Source: a virus
Direction: 5' to 3' (one strand)
Virus record (IMG/VR): IMGVR_UViG_3300043568_002650
Span: 1-64,000 of that record
Length of the DNA: 64,000 nt
A program made the position numbers and the translations under genes. The notes under the pieces are model-generated. The model ran no database searches and had not been told where the DNA came from. It saw only the letters and a list, made by a program, of their open reading frames with translations. Shown one piece after another: positions 16,528 through 22,575 of this stretch (positions are counted from its first letter, which is position 1; every line of letters begins with the position of its first letter).

Positions 16528-16688
16528 CAAACTTTTACTTGACTCCGATAGGATAGTAAAGCTCATTGGGAATTCGGAAATACCGTGAATGAGGGCGCAA
16601 GTAACGGAAACTTGCAATGGCGGAGTGCCAAATACACTAGAAACGAGTCCTTGGGTGATCAATGGATGGTCTGAAATCTCCGCTAACT

Positions 16689-16762
16689 GGTCCTTTAACT
16701 CAGTCTGGTAGAGTGCCGCGCTCATAACGCGAGAGTCGTAGGTTCAAATCCTGCATGGACCA
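16689..16762 (+). tRNA. tRNA-Met(CAT), elongator type
   Basis: Acceptor GGTCCTT/ATGGACC (one T/T mismatch), loop CTCATAA, T arm GTAGG-TTCAAAT-CCTGC. Position 1-72 is a normal G-C pair, unlike the initiator copies. Confidence 0.85.
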
Positions 16763-16879
16763 CTGGAAAATATTTTAAATAAAAATGAAAAAATATTTTA
16801 CTTATTAAAATAAAAGGTGTATATTAGCAACCTCAAACGATCAAATAGATCCAATACGTTAAAAATTAGAAATTGATAA

Positions 16880-16890
16880 GATAAATAAAC
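16880..16890 (+). promoter_or_regulatory. late-like box
   Basis: GATAAATAAAC only 3 nt before the ATG at 16894, unusually close, so either leaderless or not functional. Confidence 0.3.
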
Positions 16891-16893
16891 ACG

Positions 16894-17049
16894 ATGAAAA
16901 ACATTAACAACATATTAAACACGTCATATCAGACTTTACCTAGTTCGCCGATGAGCTGGAGTTCGATCTGTGACTTTAATGTTGTGCGTTTAAATAACAC
17001 GTTTATTGATCCTAAACAACACTTAAAAAATACTCGGGAATTGATGTAA
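16894..17049 (+). CDS. 51-aa hypothetical peptide
   Basis: Begins MKNINNILNTSYQTLPSSPM; followed after 26 nt by a strong terminator. Same layout as the 14060 peptide (late-like box, short ORF, terminator, tRNA operon). Not recognised. Confidence 0.35.
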   Translation: MKNINNILNTSYQTLPSSPMSWSSICDFNVVRLNNTFIDPKQHLKNTRELM

Positions 17050-17074
17050 ATCTTTAATTATATCAAACTAAAAT

Positions 17075-17105
17075 AAACCCGAGTCCAAAAGATTCGGGTT
17101 TTTTT
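17075..17105 (+). terminator. intrinsic terminator
   Basis: AACCCGA / TCGGGTT hairpin with T7; the same arms recur in early-region terminators. Confidence 0.9.
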
Positions 17106-17113
17106 GTTTTATT

Positions 17114-17186
17114 GCTTTCGTAGCTCAGTCGGTAGAGTGCCTCACTTGTAATGAGGATGTCATCGGTTCGAACCCGGTCGAAAGCT
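17114..17186 (+). tRNA. tRNA-Thr(TGT)
   Basis: Acceptor GCTTTCG/CGAAAGC, loop CTTGTAA, T arm ATCGG-TTCGAAC-CCGGT. Starts 9 nt after a terminator. Confidence 0.93.
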
Positions 17187-17219
17187 CAAAAGATTGTTGA
17201 ACTTCAATCTAAAAAAAAT

Positions 17220-17236
17220 GTTCTTTGACATATTGG
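17220..17236 (+). promoter_or_regulatory. boxA-like element
   Basis: GTTCTTTGACATATTGG, second exact copy. Confidence 0.55.
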
Positions 17237-17244
17237 CTTTAAAT

Positions 17245-17315
17245 TTTCCCCTCGTCTAACGGCAGGACACGTGGTTTTGGTCCACGGAATCGAGGTTCGA
17301 ATCCTTGGGGGAAAA
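17245..17315 (+). tRNA. tRNA-Gln(TTG)
   Basis: Acceptor TTTCCCC/GGGGAAA, loop TTTTGGT, T arm CGAGG-TTCGAAT-CCTTG. Confidence 0.92.
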
Positions 17316-17321
17316 CAATAA

Positions 17322-17407
17322 GGAAGTTTAATTAAGCTGGCGCTTAACCTAGTCTTGAAAACTAGTGGTACTGAAATATGTATGGGGATCGATACCTCAG
17401 GCTTCCT
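17322..17407 (+). tRNA. tRNA-Ser(TGA)
   Basis: Class II body, loop CTTGAAA, acceptor GGAAGTT/GGCTTCC. The T loop is ATCGATA rather than TTCGATA. Confidence 0.85.
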
Positions 17408-17416
17408 CAAAAGCGA

Positions 17417-17466
17417 TCCACTGTGCGCTATATAAAAAGTCTTGCTTCGGCATGCTACACAGTGGA
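17417..17466 (+). ncRNA. hairpin between tRNA-Ser and tRNA-Pro
   Basis: Perfect 9-bp stem TCCACTGTG/CACAGTGGA enclosing 32 nt; no T run, so not a terminator. Possible processing signal. Confidence 0.4.
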
Positions 17467-17469
17467 CAA

Positions 17470-17542
17470 CTAGGCATGGGAAAGTTGGTAATCCGCGTGG
17501 TTTGGGACCACGAGACCGCAGGTTCGAGCCCTGCTGCTTAGA
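17470..17542 (+). tRNA. tRNA-Pro(TGG)
   Basis: Acceptor CTAGGCA/TGCTTAG, loop TTTGGGA, T arm GCAGG-TTCGAGC-CCTGC. Confidence 0.93.
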
Positions 17543-17545
17543 CGA

Positions 17546-17599
17546 TATGGCTCATTTAGAAGTATTTTATGGATCAAATACTAGTCTAAATGAGCCATA
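17546..17599 (+). ncRNA. long perfect hairpin after tRNA-Pro
   Basis: 15-bp stem TATGGCTCATTTAGA / TCTAAATGAGCCATA continued, after a 2-nt bulge, by AGTATTT/AAATACT; about 22 bp in all with an 8-nt loop. No T run follows. Lies 40 nt before the ORF at 17639. Possible RNase III site, transcript-end stabiliser or DNA cruciform. Confidence 0.6.
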
Positions 17600-17638
17600 A
17601 GTAGAAACAAGATGATCCACAAATAAAAAATTAAACTC

Positions 17639-17857
17639 ATGGAGACAACCGTAATTAAAAAAGAGCTTTATAAACAAAAGCCTATTGCAAAATTAAAATT
17701 CATCAGATTAGGAGTAGCTTATTATTCAGCCCCAATTGAACATGAAAGTAAAACAGTAGATATTGAATTTCAAGTTCCAATTACAGACATGGGAGATACT
17801 GATTTTTATCCATTAATGGATGCAAAATTATTAAACAGATACATCACAAACCTTTAA
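17639..17857 (+). CDS. hypothetical protein inside tRNA region
   Basis: 72 aa, METTVIKKELYKQKPIAKLK and a beta-rich remainder. The only ordinary ORF between tRNA-Pro and tRNA-Lys. Not recognised. Confidence 0.5.
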   Translation: METTVIKKELYKQKPIAKLKFIRLGVAYYSAPIEHESKTVDIEFQVPITDMGDTDFYPLMDAKLLNRYITNL

Positions 17858-17910
17858 AAAAATCCAAAGATTATGGAAAGTGACAAGAGCGACAAGAGTC
17901 GCAAACGAGA

Positions 17911-17985
17911 GATCTCGTAGCTCAGTTGGTTTAGAGCACCTCACTTTTAATGAGGGAGTCGTGGGTTCGAGCCCCACCGGGATCA
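17911..17985 (+). tRNA. tRNA-Lys(TTT)
   Basis: Acceptor GATCTCG/CGGGATC, loop CTTTTAA, T arm GTGGG-TTCGAGC-CCCAC. Confidence 0.93.
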
Positions 17986-17989
17986 CACA

Positions 17990-18107
17990 TGGGGAAGAAT
18001 GCAAAACAATTCGCTCTTTTGCCGTTCTTCAGCAATGATAGTAATTAAAGAGTTTCATCGCAATTAAACAGTAAATTTAATGATTTGGCCCTAAGAAGCC
18101 CTTCCCC
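17990..18107 (+). ncRNA. closed-stem RNA candidate upstream of Ro60 (possible Y RNA)
   Basis: TGGGGAAG at the 5' end pairs with CTTCCCCA at the 3' end, followed by CCA. Inside, GAAGAA and GCAAAA pair with TTTTGC and TTCTTC to make a long hairpin, leaving a single-stranded loop. About 118 nt, closed by its ends like a Y RNA, and 240 bp before the Ro60 gene. A second hairpin CAATAAAC/GTTTATTG follows at about 18135-18157. Confidence 0.45.
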
Positions 18108-18178
18108 ACCAATTCAATAAACACAAATTTGTATCAATAAACTAGTCCTGTTTATTGTAACAAAAATGAGTTTATTAT

Positions 18179-18251
18179 GCACCTTTAGCTCAGCTGGTAG
18201 AGCGCTTGTTTTACATGCAAGATGTCACAGGTTCGATCCCTGTAGGGTGTA
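18179..18251 (+). tRNA. tRNA-Val(TAC)
   Basis: Acceptor GCACCTT/AGGGTGT, loop TTTACAT, T arm ACAGG-TTCGATC-CCTGT. Confidence 0.93.
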
Positions 18252-18311
18252 CAAAACCTTTTTCGAAAAAAGTTTAAGCAAAAAGTGAAACTATCAGTTT
18301 TTATATTGTAT

Positions 18312-18320
18312 AGTATTAAT
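18312..18320 (+). promoter_or_regulatory. AGTATTAAT promoter box before Ro60
   Basis: Variant of the AGTATTATAA box, 30 nt before ATG 18351. Confidence 0.4.
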
Positions 18321-18350
18321 CACAAAACAAAAAATTAATTCCTTGTACTA

Positions 18351-19979
18351 ATGACAAAGTTTAGAAACGACAAACTTCGTTCGACGCTAGCTGGAATGCA
18401 GCCTCAAGCGAATCTGGTAGAAGCGGTGAAAATCCCAAAACCAGACACTAAGAATCGTCAAGGACATGCAGCTTATTCACAAGATAAGTGGCTTAGACTC
18501 TTGACGATGTTAAACACACTAAAGCTAGAAAATCAATTCTATCGTTCTGAGACAGAAACGATGAGGGAGTTGAAAGGACTAGTCGATGAGTGTGCAAAAG
18601 AAGACGCTTACTTCGTAGCTCAATCTATCGTGTATTCACGATGTGTTGGTGAAGGAATGAGATCAATTAACCACCTTGCGGCAAGCTACCTAGCTCCACA
18701 CTGTGCGGGTCAAGAATGGGCAAAACGTTTCTATTCCCTATGGAACAAACGTACTCAATCCGGAGGAACATTATTTCGTCCAGATGATATGGCTGAAATC
18801 GTTGCATGCTTCTCAGCATTAAACGGGACTAAAGTCACAAATGCAATGAAAAAAGGATTTGCTGATGCTCTTGAAAACTTAGATGCTTATGCATTACTAA
18901 AATACAAGAGCTCTCTAGTTGACGTAATCAACTTAGTTCACCCAAATCCATCAGCGTCTAGTGCAGTAGCAGAGGTAAATGGAGAAAAAGTTCCAGTTCT
19001 TTCGGCTATCATGAAAGGCTTATCAGTATCTGCGGATACTTGGGAAGTTGCTCAGTCTGATGCAGGTCAAGAAGTTGCGAAAGCAGTTAAAGAAGGTAAA
19101 ATCGACAAGTCAGAAGCTGAAACTATCCTAAAGGAAGCTAAGGCTGAAAACTGGGATGCTCTTTTAACTGACGGTAAACTTGGAATCCTAGCTGCTCTTC
19201 GAAATATTAGAAATGTATTGAAGACAGTTAACAAAGGAGACACGGTTACTAAATTGACTGCTCTTTTATCTAGTCCAGATGCAATCCGAAAAGGAAAGAT
19301 TATGCCATACCAAATTGACCTAGCTCACGAGGTAACGATCTCAGAATTCTCTGATTCTAATGCTAGAGCGATTGCACAAGCATTACTTAAAGGATATGAA
19401 GCAGCTGTGCCAAACCTTTCAGAGATGCTTCCTGGTAAGACTCTAGTAATGGTGGATTTCTCTGGATCAATGGGTACACCAATGACGGATGGCGCAAGAA
19501 GCGGAAAACGTTATACTAGTCGATGCATGGATAAAGCGGCTTTGATCGCAGCAACCATTGCAAAGGCAACAAATGGAGATGTAATCCGATTTGGTTCAAG
19601 TGCTGAATACGTAAAATGGAACGCTAACTCTGATGTATTCTCTATTGCTAGCGCAATGAAGAGAGATATGGGAGGAACTAACTTATCAGCAGCATGGGCA
19701 GTAGCTCAAATGTCTGGACGTCAGTACGACCGAGTGTTCATCTTATCTGATAATGAGTGTAACCGTGGAAACTCTTACAAAGCATACGAGACATACACAA
19801 AAGCATGCGGAAGCCCATACGTTTACTCGGTGGATCTAGCAGCTTACGGAACGACTCAACTTGCTGGAGATAAAGTTCGTTTCTACTATGGATACGGATA
19901 CTCAATGTTCGATGATATCGCAAAAAGCGAGTTCAATCCAAATTATCACTTAGAGAAAGTTCGCAAGATCAAAATCTAA
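18351..19979 (+). CDS. Ro60 / TROVE-domain RNA-binding protein
   Basis: 542 aa, usual length for the family. An N-terminal TROVE HEAT-repeat ring (about 30-330) includes the family signature DVINLVHPNP at 191-200; a C-terminal von Willebrand A domain has the MIDAS motif DFSGS at 369-373. Ro60 proteins bind Y RNAs and misfolded small RNAs and, in bacteria, tether exonucleases such as PNPase. It sits inside the tRNA region between structured RNA candidates at 17990 and 19992 and a tRNA-like RNA at 20083, so the partner RNAs are probably local. Role in infection (RNA quality control, tRNA handling, decoy) is inference. Confidence 0.92.
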   Translation: MTKFRNDKLRSTLAGMQPQANLVEAVKIPKPDTKNRQGHAAYSQDKWLRLLTMLNTLKLENQFYRSETETMRELKGLVDECAKEDAYFVAQSIVYSRCVGEGMRSINHLAASYLAPHCAGQEWAKRFYSLWNKRTQSGGTLFRPDDMAEIVACFSALNGTKVTNAMKKGFADALENLDAYALLKYKSSLVDVINLVHPNPSASSAVAEVNGEKVPVLSAIMKGLSVSADTWEVAQSDAGQEVAKAVKEGKIDKSEAETILKEAKAENWDALLTDGKLGILAALRNIRNVLKTVNKGDTVTKLTALLSSPDAIRKGKIMPYQIDLAHEVTISEFSDSNARAIAQALLKGYEAAVPNLSEMLPGKTLVMVDFSGSMGTPMTDGARSGKRYTSRCMDKAALIAATIAKATNGDVIRFGSSAEYVKWNANSDVFSIASAMKRDMGGTNLSAAWAVAQMSGRQYDRVFILSDNECNRGNSYKAYETYTKACGSPYVYSVDLAAYGTTQLAGDKVRFYYGYGYSMFDDIAKSEFNPNYHLEKVRKIKI

Positions 19980-19991
19980 ATAAAAAATAAG

Positions 19992-20080
19992 ATTGCTGGG
20001 TGGCAAGTTACAGAGTTACTTCTTTATATCTGAAACATAAAACCAAAATACTCTCGACAGTATTCCCCCAGCAATTTTTT
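19992..20080 (+). ncRNA. stem-closed RNA just downstream of Ro60 (Y RNA candidate)
   Basis: ATTGCTGGG, 12 nt after the Ro60 stop, pairs with CCCAGCAAT, which runs into T6. The 66-nt interior holds AATACT/AGTATT and CAGA/TCTG hairpins. The loop is too long for an ordinary terminator, and the end-to-end stem with U tail resembles Y RNAs. It may serve both as terminator and small RNA. Confidence 0.5.
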
Positions 20081-20082
20081 AT

Positions 20083-20186
20083 AGTCAGGTGGCGGAATGG
20101 TAGACGCTACATTAATGGGTGGATAGTGTGCCATTGGGGAAGAACCATAAAAGTTACACATATGGGTTCGATTCCTGTCCTGACTA
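20083..20186 (+). ncRNA. tRNA-like RNA F (104 nt), adjacent to Ro60
   Basis: Acceptor AGTCAGG/CCTGACT, D arm GCG-GAATGGTAGA-CGC, T arm ATGGG-TTCGATT-CCTGT. The anticodon arm is replaced by the same 53-nt insert as in RNA C (15959). Compensatory change in GTGT/ACAC supports a shared stem. Best candidate for a YrlA-like tRNA-mimicking Y RNA because it lies 104 nt after the Ro60 gene. Confidence 0.6.
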
Positions 20187-20228
20187 CAAAAAAATATTAA
20201 GAATAATTTTAAACGTAAAAGGATTCTT

Positions 20229-20238
20229 AGTATTATAA
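20229..20238 (+). promoter_or_regulatory. AGTATTATAA promoter box
   Basis: Followed by a boxA-like element and the unit ending at the 20718 terminator. Confidence 0.6.
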
Positions 20239-20250
20239 TCAAGTAAACAA

Positions 20251-20259
20251 GTTCTTTGA
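20251..20259 (+). promoter_or_regulatory. boxA-like element
   Basis: GTTCTTTGA, 13 nt after the promoter box, the order seen in rRNA leaders. Confidence 0.5.
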
Positions 20260-20293
20260 AAAAAATTAATTATCGGGTAGTAATGCAAAAGGT

Positions 20294-20365
20294 TACTTCT
20301 TAGCTCAGCGGTTGAGCAATTTTCTTAAACAAAATAGGCCGCGGGTTCAATTCCCGCAGAAGCGC
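20294..20365 (+). tRNA. atypical class I tRNA with anticodon TAA
   Basis: D arm GCTC/GAGC, anticodon arm ATTTT-CTTAAAC-AAAAT, 5-nt variable loop, T arm GCGGG-TTCAATT-CCCGC. UAA reads UUA (Leu), but bacterial Leu tRNAs are class II and a normal Leu(TAA) exists at 22491. Acceptor TACTTCT/AGAAGCG has an A/C mismatch. Flanks GCAAAAGG and CCTTTGC can pair around it. Charging identity is uncertain. Confidence 0.6.
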
Positions 20366-20434
20366 GAAAGCGTTACACCTTTGCAACTTTCTCCTGATAA
20401 ACTTATTAAAGGTAATAGTAATCTAAACCGTTAC

Positions 20435-20511
20435 TTCGTCTGTTAAACGAGAGGTCGTTGGTTCGAATCCAACATGGGGAGTAATCTTCATTAGCTCAGC
20501 TGGCTAGAGCG
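20435..20511 (+). tRNA. probable circularly permuted tRNA-Asn(GTT)
   Basis: The 3' half comes first: anticodon arm TTCGT-CTGTTAA-ACGAG, variable AGGTC, T arm GTTGG-TTCGAAT-CCAAC, acceptor ATGGGGA and discriminator G (20435-20481). After only TAA follows the 5' half: acceptor TCTTCAT, TA, D arm GCTC-AGCTGGCTA-GAGC, G26 (20485-20511). TCTTCAT pairs fully with ATGGGGA (two G-U). Flanks pair too: TAAAGGTAA (20407) with TTACCTTTA (20537), and AACCG (20426) with CGGTT (20521). Joining requires ligation or splicing. Confidence 0.6.
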
Positions 20512-20545
20512 CTAAAATCTCGGTTGGAAACTTTCTTTACCTTTA

Positions 20546-20717
20546 TCATTTGGAAGATATTCCCTCAGTTATGAGCTAATAGCAGTTTATTCTAGTTTCC
20601 TATAAAACTAGAGGTGCTGTTGACTGGGGCCAGAATCAGTTAATGCCTTTTTAGAGAGCGAAGAGTTTGGAAGCGAAGCTCTACCTTTGATCAGATGCTA
20701 GCATGAAGATCAAGCAT
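20546..20717 (+). ncRNA. structured 3' part of the permuted-tRNA transcript
   Basis: 172 nt with no gene, ending at a terminator. Hairpins CTAGTTT/AAACTAG (20592-20611), AGAGC/GCTCT and TTGATC/GATCAA. ATGAAGA at 20703 is an alternative partner for the TCTTCAT acceptor strand, but no T arm precedes it. Confidence 0.4.
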
Positions 20718-20756
20718 AAGAGGCCGGAAGATGGAATGTAAGCCGGCCTCTTTTTT
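20718..20756 (+). terminator. strong intrinsic terminator
   Basis: AGAGGCCGG / CCGGCCTCT with T6; ends the unit started at 20229. Confidence 0.93.
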
Positions 20757-20769
20757 AAAATCAATTTAT

Positions 20770-20850
20770 TGGAGTGTTGAGCATTTGGCTGGCTCGCTTG
20801 ACTGTAAATCAAGTCCTAACGGCATGGGGGTTCGAATCCCTTCACTCCAA
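20770..20850 (+). tRNA. tRNA-Tyr(GTA)
   Basis: Class II body, loop CTGTAAA, acceptor TGGAGTG/CACTCCA, T arm GGGGG-TTCGAAT-CCCTT. Confidence 0.92.
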
Positions 20851-20852
20851 CG

Positions 20853-20997
20853 AAAGATAGTGGCCTTCTCTGTCGATGCTGTCGACAAGCTAAGCAGATC
20901 AAAGAATTTCATCACCCTTTGCTGAGGCCTCATTAAAACTCAGGAAGCAATTAAGATTGGAGCGAGACGGGTACTCCATCACTATCTTTTATTTTTT
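20853..20997 (+). ncRNA. closed-stem RNA with U tail (145 nt)
   Basis: Perfect 10-bp terminal stem AAAGATAGTG/CACTATCTTT followed by TATTTTTT. Interior hairpins TGTCGA/TCGACA, TGGAG/CTCCA and a GGCCT/AGGCC helix. Layout equals 22576-22694, so it is probably a stable small RNA. Confidence 0.5.
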
Positions 20998-20998
20998 C

Positions 20999-21072
20999 GG
21001 TCTGTCAGTCCAGTTGGAGTGGACGCCTGCCTGTCACGTAGGAGATCACGGGTTCGAGTCCCGTACGGACCG
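20999..21072 (+). tRNA. tRNA-Asp(GTC)
   Basis: Acceptor GGTCTGT/ACGGACC, loop CTGTCAC, T arm ACGGG-TTCGAGT-CCCGT, discriminator G. Confidence 0.92.
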
Positions 21073-21085
21073 CCGGGAATATTTT

Positions 21086-21122
21086 GTACCTTCATTGAGA
21101 TAAATAATCAAAATGAAGGTAC
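21086..21122 (+). promoter_or_regulatory. 11-bp inverted repeat enclosing a late promoter
   Basis: GTACCTTCATT and AATGAAGGTAC flank the late box GATAAATAATCAAAA (21099-21113). Read-through RNA would fold a hairpin just before ATG 21126, whereas late RNA starting inside the repeat would not. This parallels the known control of T4 I-TevI. Confidence 0.6.
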
Positions 21123-21125
21123 ACT

Positions 21126-21782
21126 ATGGCAAGAAAGGAACATCAATATCATTACATTTACAAGACTACTTGTAATGTTACTGGAAGATATTACATCGGG
21201 ATGCACTCGACTTCTAACTTAGAAGATAGATATATTGGAAGCGGGACTAGATTATGGAAGTCACTCAATAAACATGGAAAGGAGAATCATTCAATTGAAA
21301 TATTAGAATGGTATTCAGATAGAAATTCATTGAAACTAAGAGAAAAAGAATTAGTTAATGAGGAAACTCTTAATGATCCAATGTGTATGAATTTAATGAT
21401 TGGTGGAGGAGGTGGAAAAATATCAGACGAGCAACAAAGGTCTAGATCAATCACTGGAGGTCGTGCATTTGCTAATAAATTAAAAAGTGATCCTGAGTTA
21501 TTAAAACACGTTCAAATGATTGCATCAAATAACTTGAAAAAATTACATGAGAAAGGAGATTTCAATTATAATACTTTTCAAGGAAAGACGCATTCCGATG
21601 AGACTAAAAATAAAATTGGAGCAGCAAATTCAATTAAGCAGAGTGGATATAATAATTCACAATATGGAACTTGTTGGATAACTAATGAAATTGATTCTAA
21701 GAAAATTCATAAGGGCGATCTTATCCCAAGTGGATGGAGATTAGGTCGAAAAGCCCTCAAAATAAGAAGTCGTAACTCCTAG
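21126..21782 (+). CDS. GIY-YIG homing endonuclease
   Basis: 218 aa. The GIY-YIG core reads YHYIYKTTCNVTGRYYIGMH near residue 8-27, followed by YIGSG and a catalytic-type Glu in EILEW/REKELV. The C-terminal part (TFQGKTHSDETKNKIG) resembles NUMOD-type DNA-binding repeats of T4 Seg/Mob enzymes. A free-standing mobile gene placed between tRNA genes; probably acts on phage DNA lacking it. Expression likely limited to late times by the hairpin at 21086. Confidence 0.88.
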   Translation: MARKEHQYHYIYKTTCNVTGRYYIGMHSTSNLEDRYIGSGTRLWKSLNKHGKENHSIEILEWYSDRNSLKLREKELVNEETLNDPMCMNLMIGGGGGKISDEQQRSRSITGGRAFANKLKSDPELLKHVQMIASNNLKKLHEKGDFNYNTFQGKTHSDETKNKIGAANSIKQSGYNNSQYGTCWITNEIDSKKIHKGDLIPSGWRLGRKALKIRSRNS

Positions 21783-21812
21783 TAAAAACCTAGGCTAATT
21801 TCTTGTTTATCT

Positions 21813-21885
21813 GGACTCATAGCTCAATTGGTAGAGCATCGCACTGTTAATGCGAGGGTTGTAGGATCGTGCCCTGCTGAGTCCG
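21813..21885 (+). tRNA. tRNA-Asn(GTT), normal gene order
   Basis: Loop CTGTTAA, acceptor GGACTCA/TGAGTCC, discriminator G. The T loop ATCGTGC lacks T54 and A58, so this gene may be less functional. Confidence 0.8.
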
Positions 21886-21900
21886 CCAAAAATTGAATAT

Positions 21901-21974
21901 ATCCATGTATTTCAGCTGGTTAGAATATCACCCTGATAAGGTGAAGGTCGAAGGTTCAAGTCCTTCCATGGATA
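21901..21974 (+). tRNA. tRNA-Ile(GAT)
   Basis: Acceptor ATCCATG/CATGGAT, loop CTGATAA, T arm GAAGG-TTCAAGT-CCTTC. Confidence 0.92.
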
Positions 21975-22030
21975 CAAAGGGGAGTAACTTGCGTGGGTGC
22001 CCCAAGTGCTGCAGCATTACCACGCTCTAC

Positions 22031-22119
22031 GGAAATGTGTCAGAGTGGTTTATTGTACTTCCCTGCTAAGGAAGTGGTCGCTGCAAAGAGGCCCGTTGGT
22101 TCGAATCCAGCCATTTCCG
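22031..22119 (+). tRNA. tRNA-Ser(GCT)
   Basis: Class II, loop CTGCTAA, acceptor GGAAATG/CATTTCC, discriminator G. Confidence 0.92.
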
Positions 22120-22125
22120 CCAAAC

Positions 22126-22195
22126 ATCGTGACTTAGTGGAAAAGAACGAGCTCTCATAAGGCACGTCAAGTGAGTTCGAACCTCACGCACGATA
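22126..22195 (+). tRNA. small CAT-anticodon tRNA, possibly Ile2
   Basis: 70 nt, acceptor ATCGTGA/GCACGAT, loop CTCATAA, T arm GTGAG-TTCGAAC-CTCAC. The D arm is reduced and the anticodon stem has a mismatch. Not initiator-like, so Met or lysidine-type Ile2. Confidence 0.6.
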
Positions 22196-22213
22196 CTAAA
22201 AAATAAAAAAATT

Positions 22214-22369
22214 ATGAAAGTAATAATGACAGGAAATTTCGAATCATCTAAATTGATGCTTCGAGGAAGAGACCCATCGCCCAAAGGACGAAAGGGATGG
22301 CGTAGTCGGGCCGCACAAGTCTGCATCAAGTTTACGAATAAATTGACGAAGGCCAAGTCAATGGTGTAA
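22214..22369 (+). CDS. 51-aa basic hypothetical protein
   Basis: MKVIMTGNFESSKLMLRGRD followed by a Lys/Arg-rich end (KGRKGWRSRAAQ). Possibly RNA-binding by charge; a CCCCAC/GTGGGG hairpin follows at about 22380-22398. Confidence 0.4.
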   Translation: MKVIMTGNFESSKLMLRGRDPSPKGRKGWRSRAAQVCIKFTNKLTKAKSMV

Positions 22370-22402
22370 ATCGACTCTCCCCACTTACGGAGTGGGGTTT
22401 AT

Positions 22403-22477
22403 GGTGGTTGTAGCTCAGTTGGTTAGAGCGCTGGTTTGTGGTACCAGAGGTGGTGGGTTCGAGACCCATCTTCCACC
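22403..22477 (+). tRNA. tRNA-His(GTG)
   Basis: Extra G-1 opposite C73, loop TTGTGGT, T arm GTGGG-TTCGAGA-CCCAT; two T/T mismatches in the acceptor. Confidence 0.85.
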
Positions 22478-22490
22478 CAAAAAACAAAAT

Positions 22491-22573
22491 GCCTCGATGG
22501 TGGAATTGGTAGTCACGTCGTGTTTAAGCCGCGATATCTTTAAGGTGTGAGGGTTCGACTCCCTCTCGAGGTA
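22491..22573 (+). tRNA. tRNA-Leu(TAA)
   Basis: Class II, loop TTTAAGC, acceptor GCCTCGA/TCGAGGT, T arm GAGGG-TTCGACT-CCCTC. Confidence 0.92.
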
Positions 22574-22575
22574 CT

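Noticed and set aside
17990-18107. tmRNA
   Set aside because: The GGGG...CCCCACCA ends fit, but there is no T arm and no recognisable tag reading frame.
20000-20200. Open frame over the Ro60 3' region
   Set aside because: It covers the stem-closed RNA and tRNA-like RNA F, whose conserved structure explains the sequence.
20366-20717. Permuted group I intron around tRNA-Asn
   Set aside because: No P7/P3 core could be read and the upstream part is too short; kept only as a permuted tRNA.
22066-22356. Minus-strand open frame opposite tRNA-Ser
   Set aside because: It runs antisense through tRNAs and a better plus-strand ORF; no promoter on that strand.
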